Source: Monocercomonoides exilis (taxonomy: Eukaryota; Preaxostyla; Oxymonadida; Polymastigidae). From it: a stretch of DNA of 64,000 nucleotides. The translations under genes were made by a program, and so were the position numbers. Location: positions 622,501-686,500 of the forward strand of contig LSRY02000013.1 of assembly GCA_001643675.2 (NCBI GenBank). The letters are read 5' to 3'. Shown in pieces: positions 1 through 10,206 of the stretch (within the stretch, counting starts at the first letter, position 1; every line of letters starts with the position of its first letter). Below the pieces are notes generated by a model. The model was not told where the DNA came from and did no database searches. It was given only the letters and a program-made list of their open reading frames with translations.

Positions 1-2772
1 GCGCTTGGTGCCACAATCTATTCACATCTCGACAGGCCTTTCTTCCGCGGGCAGCAGAACAACGGAAGAGCGAGGCAGAGCGAGTTGCTCCCAGGAAGCT
101 TGGAGGCTGGCGGAGCGATGAAGCTTTTGAGGCGTTCGCCACGCTCTGTCATGGCGAATGTGGAAGTTGTGTGGAATGAGAAGGACGAGGAACTGTTCCC
201 AACAGGAGACATGAAAAATGAGACGAACGAGGCAAAGGTGAGTGAGGAAAAGAAAGCAGAAAATGAAAATTTGAGCAAAGAGAATTCAACAGCCTCTGAA
301 AATGGAACGGAAACAGCGAAGGTATATAATTACCAATATGCAAACACTTCATCATGGACTCTCTTTGGAACAACTGAAGTTGTGCGCGTAGGAGAACCAT
401 TTGGCACAATACAAAAAGTTGTTATTCCGCTCGGAAATATCACGCTTCTGAGTGCTGAAGAAGAGAAAACGAAACAGAAGAACATTCGCGCCTTGTGGCT
501 AAAAATGAAAGCTGAGAAGGCGAAAGAAACGAATGCAGAGGGAAGCGAAAAAGAAGAAGGAGAAGAAGCTGAGATTCCACACTTCCTTCCATTCCCAACT
601 TCAGTCAGAATGAACATCACATACAGCGACCCAACAACGATTCCAACGGGAGTGCCAACTCGTCTGATGGAAATCAAAATGACAGAGATGAAGAGAAAAG
701 TGCAGGAAGATCTGTATTTTGCTGCAGAGTGGAGCGAAGAGAAGGCGAAGTGGAGTGAAAGTTATGAGGAAAAGATAGGCACAGAAAAGTCTCAGCAAAA
801 CAGCAAAGTTGATCAGGATGCATCAAATGCTCCGATTCCACTTGGCTCCATTCTTTTGGACGCAGCAGTTGAGATTAGCTTCATGTTCGACAAAAGAGGA
901 GTTCTTAATATTGTTGATACTCAGTTCTCGTTCGCCAATGTGTCCTCTTTGTATGAAAAGCTCGTCACAGAGGAAGCGATTGAGAAAGAAATGATTGGAA
1001 ACACAAAGAAATCTGAAGAAGCAAAGGAGACTCAGAACAAAGAAGACGCAAAAACGGAGCAAGACTCAGAAAAAGAAGAGAGCGAAGAGACAAAAGTTCG
1101 CAGAGAAAGAGTGCAGGCAAAGCGCCGAATGATGGAAGTTGAGTTCTTAACATCTCAACTGCGCGCGCTGCAGCGCACCCGCCCCAGTTTTGTGAGGCTT
1201 CTGAGGCATCCTGTGAAGTTTGCAATTGGCCAGGAAACAAGCACGACGAATGCAGAAGAATATCAGGAACTCCGCAACTTTTACAACATGACTGAGGCAG
1301 CAACACTTTTAGGTGCTGTTTCGTCTTTGTTCGAAAGCGAAAGCGCAAAATTAGGTGAGAAAGAAGACGAAATTAGCATTTTCGGCATCAACGCATCGAG
1401 CCCCTTGTTGAAAGCAGATATTCTTCCCTCTCACTTCGGAATGAACATTTCATGGATCAGAAATGCAGTCAGGAATCTTCAGAACCAGTCAAAGAATCCA
1501 TCTGCTCTCTCTCCTTTCTCTTCGATGTGCTTTTCACTCACCACATACGGCTGTGCGATGCCTCGTCTGTCTGTCCACCTGGGGATGCCTTCTATCACAC
1601 GCGGTGTTCCGACTGATTTGTACTGGAAGGAAGAAGCGTTTGGGAGGATCTATCAATCAGAGGAGATTGAGATGAACCTGAAAGAGGCAGAAGAGTCGTT
1701 CAGCATGTTGGAATCGTTCACATTTTCGATAAACGAGCTGATTGGGTCAGTGAAAGAGCAGATGAAAGCAGCGAGAAAAGAAATGAAGTCCATTTTGTCG
1801 ACAATTGCGGAGGCTGAAAAGAAAGACGAGCAATACGAAAAGGAGTGGAAGGAGAAATTCGAAGCGCTAAAGGATAAAATCTCGAAGAATGAGCAAACAG
1901 AAGAGGCAGCAAAAGACAAAGAAGAAGAAAATAAGAAGGAAGTACCAAAAGCTGAAGAAGCAGCAGCAAAAGAGCAAGAAGAAAAAGAAGAAGAAGAATT
2001 CGAGTCGACTTCTTCCATTGCGCATCGTGCGCGTTGCATAATGCGTGTATCAACCGAAAATGAGATAAAGCGCATTGAAGAGACAATCCAGCAGACATTG
2101 AAGTGGATTGAGAATATTCCAGGTACCGAACTTAATTTGACCGAGATCACTTCAAAAATCTCAACGCTACGGAATGCGAGCGAGGCTGTTTTGCGCAGAG
2201 CTGAGGAATTTTCGGAGCGCCCGCATGTTTTGAAGTTTGCGGAACAGCGGTTTATAGATGCCAAAAATCTGACAGATGCGATGAAAGAGAAGAACGATAC
2301 AGAAACAGCAGCGGTTATTGATGAAATAGTGAAGGATGTGAAGGAATGGCTGGCAGAACTGAAGGAAAGGCAGAGCAACTTGACGGAAAAGGAAGAGCCG
2401 ATACTTCTTGTGGATGATGTAGTGAATGCAATAAAGAAGATGGACCAGGAGATTGACGGCACATTGAAGGAGTTCATGAGGAGCAAGCAGAGAGAGGAGA
2501 GAAAGAAGAGAGAGCAACTGTTGAAGAAACTGAAGGAAAAGAATCAGAAGCAGGATGAGGCTAAGAGTGAGAATGCGAATGGGAAAGGAGAAGAAGGAGA
2601 GAAAGACAAAGCACAAACACAGCAAAATAATAGTGAAACAATAAAAGAAGAAATTAAAGCTACAGAATCAGAAAATAAAAGTGCAAGTGCTTCAAATGAA
2701 GAGGAAAAGAAGAATAACAAAGAAGAGAATGTAGAGAAACAACAAGGCCAGCAAAAACCAGTTGAATTGTAA
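1..2772 (+). CDS. GRP170/HYOU1-like ER Hsp70 chaperone, C-terminal part (5' end outside window)
   Basis: Frame 1 is open from the first base to a TAA at 2770-2772, so this is the 3' portion (about 923 codons) of a larger gene. The ALGATIYS start resembles the end of an Hsp70 ATPase domain. Next come a beta-rich segment (VEISFMFDKRGVLNI), several N-glycosylation sites, a long acidic Lys/Glu linker, and a helical C-terminus containing MLESFTFSINELI and ILLVDDVVNAIKKMDQEI. These segments line up with the substrate-binding and helical domains of HYOU1/Lhs1, the large Hsp70 of the ER lumen that acts as nucleotide exchange factor for BiP. The long charged insertions fit the Hsp110/GRP170 class rather than ordinary Hsp70. 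The protein ends in PVEL, a possible weak variant of the K/HDEL (human NDEL) ER retrieval signal. No intron is apparent in this part. Family assignment is by remembered pattern, not alignment; another Hsp110-type protein is the main alternative. Confidence 0.8.
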   Translation, partial: ALGATIYSHLDRPFFRGQQNNGRARQSELLPGSLEAGGAMKLLRRSPRSVMANVEVVWNEKDEELFPTGDMKNETNEAKVSEEKKAENENLSKENSTASENGTETAKVYNYQYANTSSWTLFGTTEVVRVGEPFGTIQKVVIPLGNITLLSAEEEKTKQKNIRALWLKMKAEKAKETNAEGSEKEEGEEAEIPHFLPFPTSVRMNITYSDPTTIPTGVPTRLMEIKMTEMKRKVQEDLYFAAEWSEEKAKWSESYEEKIGTEKSQQNSKVDQDASNAPIPLGSILLDAAVEISFMFDKRGVLNIVDTQFSFANVSSLYEKLVTEEAIEKEMIGNTKKSEEAKETQNKEDAKTEQDSEKEESEETKVRRERVQAKRRMMEVEFLTSQLRALQRTRPSFVRLLRHPVKFAIGQETSTTNAEEYQELRNFYNMTEAATLLGAVSSLFESESAKLGEKEDEISIFGINASSPLLKADILPSHFGMNISWIRNAVRNLQNQSKNPSALSPFSSMCFSLTTYGCAMPRLSVHLGMPSITRGVPTDLYWKEEAFGRIYQSEEIEMNLKEAEESFSMLESFTFSINELIGSVKEQMKAARKEMKSILSTIAEAEKKDEQYEKEWKEKFEALKDKISKNEQTEEAAKDKEEENKKEVPKAEEAAAKEQEEKEEEEFESTSSIAHRARCIMRVSTENEIKRIEETIQQTLKWIENIPGTELNLTEITSKISTLRNASEAVLRRAEEFSERPHVLKFAEQRFIDAKNLTDAMKEKNDTETAAVIDEIVKDVKEWLAELKERQSNLTEKEEPILLVDDVVNAIKKMDQEIDGTLKEFMRSKQREERKKREQLLKKLKEKNQKQDEAKSENANGKGEEGEKDKAQTQQNNSETIKEEIKATESENKSASASNEEEKKNNKEENVEKQQGQQKPVEL

Positions 2773-3090
2773 ACAAACAACAAATTGAAAAAAATCAAGA
2801 AGAAATTAAGCGGTATTCTCATTCATTAAAAAGTCATTTGATTTCCCTCATGAATATTTTGCTTTTCTGCAAATGAAGTCTGATTTGAAGTTAGATTTTC
2901 CAAACCATTCACAAAAGGATAACAAAAGTTGTTCATTATTTACAATTTATTATATTTTATTTTTTTAATTAACTTGCGTATTTCTTTTGGTATAAACATA
3001 AAATTCTTCTTCGAATGAGTGATAACAATTTTTTCTCATTTCTTTTTGAAACTTTAAAGTGAATGGGATTGATATGAACGTCTCAATGAA

Positions 3091-3149
<59 letters not shown>

Positions 3150-3627
3150 CATATTGGTTAAGAGTGTCCAAAGGATAAAGGAGTTAACGATTGCTTTGGG
3201 AATAACAGAAAAACAAATAATGAATTGAAGAAGAAACTGGAAAAAAACCATTGACGTGGAAATACATAACAAACTCACGTAAAACAAAATCTTAATCACA
3301 TCAAACATGTTAAGTTTTCAGTTCCAAAATCGGAATCACTGGCTCAAAAACATGGAGAATTAATAAACTATTTTTAATTTGTTTGATGTTATTTGATTGA
3401 ACAAATAAAAACTTGCAATACAGCAAATCTTCGAGCGCAAATGGCAGGTTTGCTTCAAGTTAATGATTATAAGATTCGTTGATGTGTATTTTAAGATCAA
3501 ATTTCGCTAAAACTTAAATTTGTTTTCGACTCTATTTTCCTCAATGGAAATAGAACAAGAACCTGTGAGATTGACTGACAGAGACGGAGAGTGAAAGGAA
3601 TTTGATCTTTCACATAAACCATCATGA
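2773..3627. other. AT-rich spacer between the GRP170-like gene and the retroelement
   Basis: No credible coding sequence is visible on either strand. It contains the 3' flank of the GRP170-like gene, the poly-A tract listed separately, and AT-rich sequence leading into the retroelement. The left terminal repeat expected for a DIRS-like element should lie here or just downstream, but I could not recognise a match to the right-hand repeat. Confidence 0.6.
3098..3148 (+). repeat. Poly-A homopolymer, 51 nt
   Basis: An uninterrupted run of 51 A follows a short AT-rich stretch about 330 nt beyond the GRP170-like stop codon. It could be the tail of an old retroposed insertion or simple slippage. 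Homopolymers of this length are also a usual place for assembly error, so the exact length is unreliable. Confidence 0.9.
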
Positions 3628-4686
3628 GTGGAAAACATGATTGAAGAGATTACGAGAAGCCAAGCATGGCCAATGCAGTCCGGATCTACGGGAATATTGC
3701 CAATGAGAAAAGTGAAGAGGGAACAACTGAAGAAAAGAAGCAGATCAAGATCGAGCGAGTCGGAGTCGGAGGCAGATTTTATTGAAGTGATCGCGAGAAG
3801 GATGCAAGGACAGCGTGAGAAAGTACTTCGCACACTTAGTCAAATGAAGTAATTGAAAGACGAAGAGGACAGCGACTGGGATTCAGGAGAGCTGGGAGTG
3901 CTGGAAGAGAAAGAAGGAATAGAAGACTTTATAAGAATTTTTCCCAGGGAGTGGTTGACACCTCGGAGACAAGCGAGTTAGTTGAGGAAGTTCATTGAGT
4001 TCTGAAAGGTGGGATCTTTACGAATGAATGAGGACATACTGAATACGTCCATTCCAGAGAGCGAGAAGGAATTTTTCACTGGACACACGGACACAAGCTG
4101 GAACGCGCAAGCCAGGACATCCATTACAACAAAGGGGAAAAGAGACTTACCAGAAGCGATCCGAGCAATCGAACTCTTCCAGCATGCTCTAGAATCGGGC
4201 TTTGAAGCAGCGAAAGTTATTGCAGCACTAACAGTGAAGGAATTGGAGAAGGCGCACCTCATGGAAGAGGAGAAGGAACGACTGAGAGGATTGTTTTGCG
4301 CCTATGCGCTTGTTGCTGAATGTATCAATAGAATAAATTTACAGAAAGTTATTCCCTAATCGAGCTGGGAGAGCGCGAAAGGCTTTTTAGAAGGAGGAAT
4401 GACCAAGGATGTTTCAGAGAATCTTCGAAAGTTGGTTAAGAGCATCAATTCTTTTTCAAGCAGAGGGAAATGCAGCAGGATACTGTGCATCTCCCGACTC
4501 CACAACAGGTTTTGTGCCCACAACAGCCAGAGGGGGACCCCCGAGAAGATGCAGTTCGGGAAGGAGCACCTAGGGATTCGTATACAGACAGCTCCAGAGA
4601 AGGGGATATGGAAGGAGCTTCATAGACTTCAGGGGAAAGAAGAGAATGCTTCAGTTCCAAGCATTGCATGTCCCAACCATCGCTAG
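3628..4686 (+). pseudogene. gag-like ORF of the DIRS-like element, interrupted by stops
   Basis: Frame 1 reads as a coding-like protein starting MENMIEEITRSQAW, with an Arg/Ser-rich basic stretch and then a helical segment (DLPEAIRAIELFQHALESGF, VIAALTVKELEKAHL) of the sort found in DIRS gag proteins. It is interrupted by in-frame stops at 3850 (TAA), 3979 (TAG), 4003 (TGA), 4357 (TAA) and 4684 (TAG). The part after about 4470 looks shifted or poorly conserved. Assignment rests mainly on position in front of the RT; the sequence itself has no diagnostic motif I can name. Confidence 0.55.
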
Positions 4687-7230
4687 GACGCCAGTCCCAG
4701 TCACTGGACCATTGCCCCCAGCTCCCCCAAGGACCCAAGGAGGGACAGCTATGGAACCAGCAATCGGAGCCAACAAGTGGTCGCAAAAGTAGAGAGGCAG
4801 AAAGGAAAGAGAGTAGAGAGATCCGCGCTTTTCCGCGAGACCGAGAGAGGAGAGAGAGAAACAAATTACAGCGAGATGAATACATGTCGAGAAACCGTAG
4901 CTCTGAGCAAGACGCAATCAAGGATGGAAATACAGATTCAACAAGCGAACACCAAAGGGACCCTGAGCTCGTCAGACCAAAGAGAGGAGAGAGAACGAGA
5001 AATCACAGCGGATTTGACGATAGAGATACCGAGAGAAGATGTGCGACACGAGGCAACGAAGACAGAAGGTTACTCCGCATATCCCCGAGTGACGGGACAG
5101 AAGAGCGAGAGGGAGAACGGGAAGATAGTTTGGAGAGCTTCTGGGATTGTTATCGAGTCCCCATTTGGGAGCGCACTGGAGGTGAGCTCGAAGACAGCTA
5201 CTGCAGATATTCTCGAAGGGAAAGAGATTGCACAGATGCAGTCTGGCCACAAGACGCCAGAAATGAAAAGGGGTATAGCAATTGGACCACTGAGAGAACA
5301 TCTTCCTGGGAGACAAGTGAACAGGCTGAGCGAGTGGAAGAAGATTGGGGGAGACAAACTAGTGAGCCGTTGTATAAGAGCTCGATGGAGAAGTCCCCAA
5401 TCCCCAATCTCACTCGAGGAGAGAAAACACAGACAAGAATTTCGAGGGACAATGGAAATGACGAACAATTATTTATCCCTTTTGGAGGAGGAATTGAAGG
5501 AAGGGGTGGTGAAGCCCATACAGGAGTCTGAGGTGAAGTGGTTCAATCCGACATTTATGGTCCGGAAGAAGAACGGAAAGTGGAGGAAGATTCTGGATTG
5601 CAGTATTCAAAACGAGGAAGTGCTAGGAAAACACTTCAAGATGGATTCCCAGGAGACAGTGGTGGAACTCCTGGAGGAGAACGATTGGATGATTACGCTC
5701 GACATATCGAGTGCTTATCAACATGTCAAAGTGGACGAGCAATTCAGTCCCTATCTGTGCTTCAGCTTTCAAAGTCACTGTTACGCTTACGTGGGGATGT
5801 CATTTGGGGCAAAGGACGCGCCCAGAGTATTCACGAAGATAATGAGACGGGCAGCGTCATATATCAGAGAGCAGTGGAAAGTGAAATCAGTAATATTCCT
5901 GGACGACATTCTCCGAATGCACCCAGACAGGGAAGTTTTGAGATCGTTCTCACAGGAGATAGCCCAGTTCCTGAGAAATCTTGGCTGGATACTGTCGGAA
6001 GAGTAACTGAAGTTGGAACCCGCAAGGAGCGTGGAGTTTCTGGGATGGAGTTGGAATTCAGAGAAGATGGAAGTGACGCTCCAAAAAAGGAAGAGAGTGC
6101 TGCTCCTGGAGGATGTGCGAAAATGGATAGCACATGCAAAGAAGAGGAGGAGACAAAAGACGAGGGACTTAGCAGCACTCCTCGGGAGGCTGAATTGCGT
6201 GCGACTGCAACACCCACCAGCGAGCTTGTGGATGAAACGCATGCAATACGTACTGAGGCAGGCAATAGCCCGCGGGGGCTGGAAGGGAACGGTGATCGTC
6301 AACCCAATGATGTTGGGAGAATAAACACATTGGAGGAAGATCCTGCTAGAGAACAGACCGAGGTGTCAGAGGAGAAGAAGAAGGCCAGCAGAGTTAATAA
6401 CAGACGTGTCTGAGCTTGGATGGGGTGCAGTGTTAACAATACCGAAAGAGAACAAAGAGGAGAAGGTTTATGTCCACGGAAGTTGGACCCTCCAGGAGAG
6501 TGCGTTAGCAATAAACGAGAAGGAGTCCAGAGCAGTGCTGAGTACACTAAAGAGAAAGGGAGCATGGATGCAACAGTAACAGAAGATAGATCATATTCGT
6601 CTGAGGACAGACAACATGTCCACGAGATGGACAATACAGAAGAAGAGAGGAGCGCCATCGCTCATCCCAACACTGAGAGCATTGGAGAAGAAACTGAACA
6701 GTCTGGACATGACAATACAGACGGAACACCTCCCAGGAGAGCAGAACTCGGAAGCAGATGCACTCAGCCGGATGGCGAAAAAGCCGGACTATGCACTGAG
6801 GGGGGAGAAAGTCGCAGAGATATTACAAACAATCGCACCGAGAATACTTGATTCAATTTCAGAACCGATTGCTCCAGTGCACTGCGGAAGAACTTGGAGA
6901 CTATCCTCCGTGAGAAGGAAGAGAGAGAGAGGAACACCAGAAGACGACATAGTGCTTGTCCACCCGTTCCTGAGAAACATTGGACGAACCTTGAAAGAGA
7001 AGATGAAGGAAGCCCAGAGGGAACTAACGATTCTGATTCTGCCAGCCTGGAAGGGGCAGACCTGGACCCCGTTACTGCAGCCTGGGCCTTCGATAAGGAC
7101 ACTGGGGACCTTTCAGGAGTGCACGATATCGGGAGCGAGGATGATAAGGGAAGGCTGGAAATTACCCCCAGGAGAGGTAATAAGCGTTATACTGGTGAGG
7201 AGAATGTTAAGGGAAGGGACCTCTTCTTAA
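4687..7230 (+). pseudogene. Reverse transcriptase-RNase H ORF of the DIRS-like element, three in-frame TAA
   Basis: Frame 1 contains the DIRS-type lead-in (GRQVNRLSEWKKI) and the RT palm: FMVRKKNGKWRKILDCS, then TLDISSAYQHVKV with the first catalytic Asp at about 5701, FGAKDAPRVFTKIM, and FLDDIL with the paired catalytic Asp codons at 5902-5907. RNase H follows with ITDVSELGWGAVL (Asp at 6403), the Glu-bearing NEKESRAV, LRTDNMSTRW, and HLPGEQNSEADALSR. These would copy element RNA into DNA and remove the RNA strand. The frame is broken by TAA at 6004-6006, 6322-6324 and 6577-6579; outside these stops the frame and catalytic residues are preserved, so decay is by point mutation and probably recent. 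The last 330 nt overlap the recombinase frame. No ATG start is evident; reading may continue from gag. Confidence 0.85.
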
Positions 7231-8657
7231 CATGGGGAGAACACGTTGGAGCAAAAGACATAGCAGCAGCAATACTTGGAAGTCAGAAGAGCGAAAGAGA
7301 TACGTGGAGAGCGCTGCGAAGATTCAAGCAATTCCTTGATAGAGAGAGCATGGATGACACTGACCCTCTCACAAACAAAGATGCCAAATGGATTATGGCA
7401 GAGTTCACCGAAACACTCTCGAATACGAACCTGTCTGGGGGAGTGATTCATCAGACAGTAAGGAAAGTACTGGAGTCCATCAACCTTTTTGGAGAAACCA
7501 AGATCGATCGAATGGACATGGAAATATTTCAAAAGACTTATGTGGGAGAGAAGTCAAGAAGGGGCAAACAGAACAAGAAGATGTGGGATCTCACAATTAT
7601 CACGAAATGGGCTGAAGCCACTCACGATATGAAAGACCCACAGACCCTCCAAAGGAGGGCTCTCATCCTGACCATGATATTCGGTGCGTTAAGGCCAGCA
7701 GAACTGGAAAGAATGAGAAGAGAGACAACGATACTTAAAGAGGATTTAGTCCAGACACAAGTACAAACAAAGACATCAGGGGGAGAGACTGTTAAGGTTA
7801 TTATAAATAAACATCCAAACCCACGTATCGATGCGGTTGTTGCGCTCCAACGTTGGATGGATTATACAAAGACAACTTTCAAAGACGAACATATGTGGTT
7901 CGATACCAGGGAGAGTCAACCTGCAAATTTGCAGAGGATCATTGAAGAATTAGTGGCTGTCCTGAGAGAGAACGGAATACCAGACACATTTACCGCGTAC
8001 TCGATAAGACACGCTGTGATAACACATTTGGCAAGACAACAAGCTGCAGATTGAAAAGCAATCAATGCGTACGCGAGATGGGCTCCGGGCTCTAGAGTAG
8101 CCCAGGAGTATTACACCGTGCAACCAGTTCAGGGCACGAGATGGATCCTGGAGACAATCGGCGGCCCAGTACCCCTGGCAGAGAAGGGAGGAAAGTCGGA
8201 GAAGGACAGCAAAGGAAAAGAAATTTCAAATGAGAATACAGAATCTGAAACAAAGGAGTATCCCGAAGAAACAACACTATCAAGGGGAGAGGCGGAGACG
8301 AGCAAGATAAAGAGGTCGAAGAGACGAGTATCAATTCGAGAGAAGAGTCCGCACCATGAGAACGATATAGCACAACTCCCCAAAGGTGATGAGATATCCC
8401 CCATAATTCCCCGCAGCATTATGCAGCTGACGGAGGGCAGACAACCTGCCTTGCAGAAGAAGCTTGAAGCCGATCGGAGGAAACGCGGAGAGAGAAGCAT
8501 AGGACAAATTGTCAGATCCGCTCAAGTGCAGAAGACACGATCGAGAGCACCCCGAAAACATTCCAAAAGAGGGAGGGAGTTGAGACAGGGGCCGCACCTT
8601 CATCCGCAGTCCCTCTTCTCATCCGCCGCAAGAGAGTGTGCTAGGCAGGAGGGTTGA
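6894..8657 (+). pseudogene. Tyrosine recombinase ORF of the DIRS-like element, one in-frame TGA
   Basis: Frame 3 encodes a phage-integrase-fold recombinase. The N-terminal core-binding segment includes RALRRFKQFLDRE. The catalytic part shows box I Arg in FGALRPAELERM (Arg codon 7692), the RH pair in YSIRHAVITHL (8007-8012), a Trp in the usual His/Trp position (YARWAPGS), and the nucleophilic Tyr candidates in EYYTV (8109-8114). A TGA at 8052-8054 sits between the RH box and the Tyr, so the active site cannot be completed. A Lys/Arg/Glu-rich extension of about 180 codons runs on to the stop at 8655-8657. The ORF starts inside the RT-RNase H frame, as in DIRS1-type elements. The enzyme would have integrated the circular DNA copy without target-site duplication. 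Confidence 0.85.
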
Positions 8658-8750
8658 AGATCAGAAGAGGAAAGAGAATGAGGGTTTTCAGAACTCATTA
8701 TTGAGGAGCAAACATGCTTTTTGATTTCAAAGATTCGCTTTATTGTGAAT

Positions 8751-9441
8751 TGATAGAACGCAGTGAGACAGGATTTGCTCCGAAATAATACTGATGCGGA
8801 TGGAGAGACTCAGAGCGGCCGGGTGCGAGAATGGGAAAGAGATTGGGAGGAAGATGACAAGAAAAAGGGAGAGATATCAGAGGAGAGAAGAAAAGAGGAA
8901 CCGCCCAGAAAGATTTTGCGCACCTATAACCTGTGTTGAGAAACATGGAATGAATAAAGAATTTTTAGAGTGATCCCACTCCTTTGATTGTTACCGAACA
9001 AGTTTTAAAGAGAAGAGTCAGACTGGCTCACACAGTGCGTGGTGGGTGGATTTGCTCTGCTGGATCAGCAGAAGAGCGGGAGGCAGAGTCCTGCATAAGC
9101 AGTTTTCTTTTCCACGCCTCGCGGAAGCGAGAGTTGTTTTTCTTTCTGCTCCTTGATTATATTCGTCTCACCGGATCCCTGCACTGACTGCAGGAGAGAG
9201 CTCCGAGGGGCAACATCCCCTACCCTCTGGTCTTCGTGACCATTGCAAAAGGCGAAGTCGGTGGTGAAGTGAAGCGGACAATGCATTATCTCATTTAACA
9301 ATTTTTAATGTTATAGTTAATATTTTTATCTCTCCCTTTTTTTACGTCATTTGGGAGGGAGAAATTTTCACTCAAACCACCCATAAATCGTGATATATAC
9401 TCATTATTTCGGAGCATAACCTGTCTCTCTGCGTTCTATCA
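8751..9441. repeat. 38-bp inverted repeat pair with structured 615-bp interval, right end of retroelement
   Basis: 8751-8788 and 9404-9441 are reverse complements at 35 of 38 positions (shared cores TGATAGAACGCAG and GCTCCGAAATAA). The interval is richer in GC than the flanks and holds several small perfect hairpins: GAGTG-ATCC-CACTC at 8968, a GCTCT..GCTG stem near 9053-9077 and CTCGC-GGAA-GCGAG at 9118-9131. In DIRS elements such repeats serve circle formation; a separate inserted MITE is the other reading. Confidence 0.7.
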
Positions 9442-10206
9442 AAAAAGAATGAGAGTTTCAAACAGAATTTCTTCTTCTTCTTTTGCATTTTGAATTTATA
9501 TTAAAAAGGAAATATTGGAGAACGAATGGGAAATGGCAAATGAAGAATTTTCTATTGAATGCAACAACTATTTGCATCAATACCATGGATTCGTTTGCTT
9601 CATCTTTTCAATTCATTTTCAGAAAGCCAAAATGAAAGGTTTTATATTTGATTGAATGCGTTGCATTTGTATTGGGCTTGAGATAAATAGCGGATTTGGA
9701 AGAATGGATTTTGTTGAATAATAATTTAAGGAGAAATGGATGAAACAAGTATCCTAATGCGAGAAGAAGAGAGAAAGGGAATGAAGAGAAAAACGAAGGA
9801 AACAATGTGGAAGAGAAGAATAAAGAGAAATGAAATATTGAACAAAAATGAGAAGAATGTGAAGATCGATTAATCATGATTAACTTTGTTCTGTCATTTA
9901 CATTCTGAATTGGATGATAGGATTAGCTTCTTTTTCAGCCATGTTTGCAATTGTTGTATTTGAAATTTATAAAGTTGACATCTACATTCATCAACAAACA
10001 AGTCTCCTAAAATGACTTTGCATTCTTCTCAAGAGTTTTCATATCTTATTTCGCCTCTTTCTTCTCGAATTCATTGAAAATACAGAGAAAAAGAAAAAGC
10101 AAAGGAAATTTGAAGTTTCAAGAAAAAATAACAGAACAATTAATTTTTCATGAAAAAATGAGTCTTTTTTTGAAGATATGATACAAAAATTCATTCAATG
10201 ACTATT
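9442..10206. other. AT-rich spacer
   Basis: Low-complexity AT-rich DNA between the retroelement and the foldback element. Short ORFs on both strands have no recognisable domain or splice pattern, and I see nothing further in it. Confidence 0.5.

Larger units (their letters stand above)
3628..9441 (+). mobile_element. Decayed DIRS-like tyrosine-recombinase retroelement
   Basis: The order gag-like region, reverse transcriptase with RNase H, then tyrosine recombinase in another frame overlapping the RT end is the layout of DIRS-order retroelements, which integrate through a tyrosine recombinase instead of a DDE integrase. A 38-bp inverted repeat pair (8751-8788 and 9404-9441) lies downstream of the recombinase, where DIRS elements carry internal complementary and terminal repeats. 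The coding strand is strongly purine-rich, unlike the flanking DNA. All three reading frames carry stop codons, so this copy cannot make full-length proteins. The left border is set at the first gag-like ATG and the right border at the end of the inverted repeat; both are approximate. Confidence 0.8.

Noticed and set aside
1653-2486. Long minus-strand open frame opposite the GRP170-like gene.
   Set aside because: Ser/Phe-rich shadow of a Glu/Lys-rich coding strand; the + strand frame has family resemblance and this one has none.
6004-6579. Three in-frame TAA codons in the RT frame suggested a reassigned code (TAA = Gln), as in some oxymonads.
   Set aside because: The two 12-kb giant genes contain no internal TAA or TAG and end with TAG, and the GRP170-like gene ends with TAA after a plausible ER signal. 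The element also carries TAG and TGA stops, so mutation explains it better.
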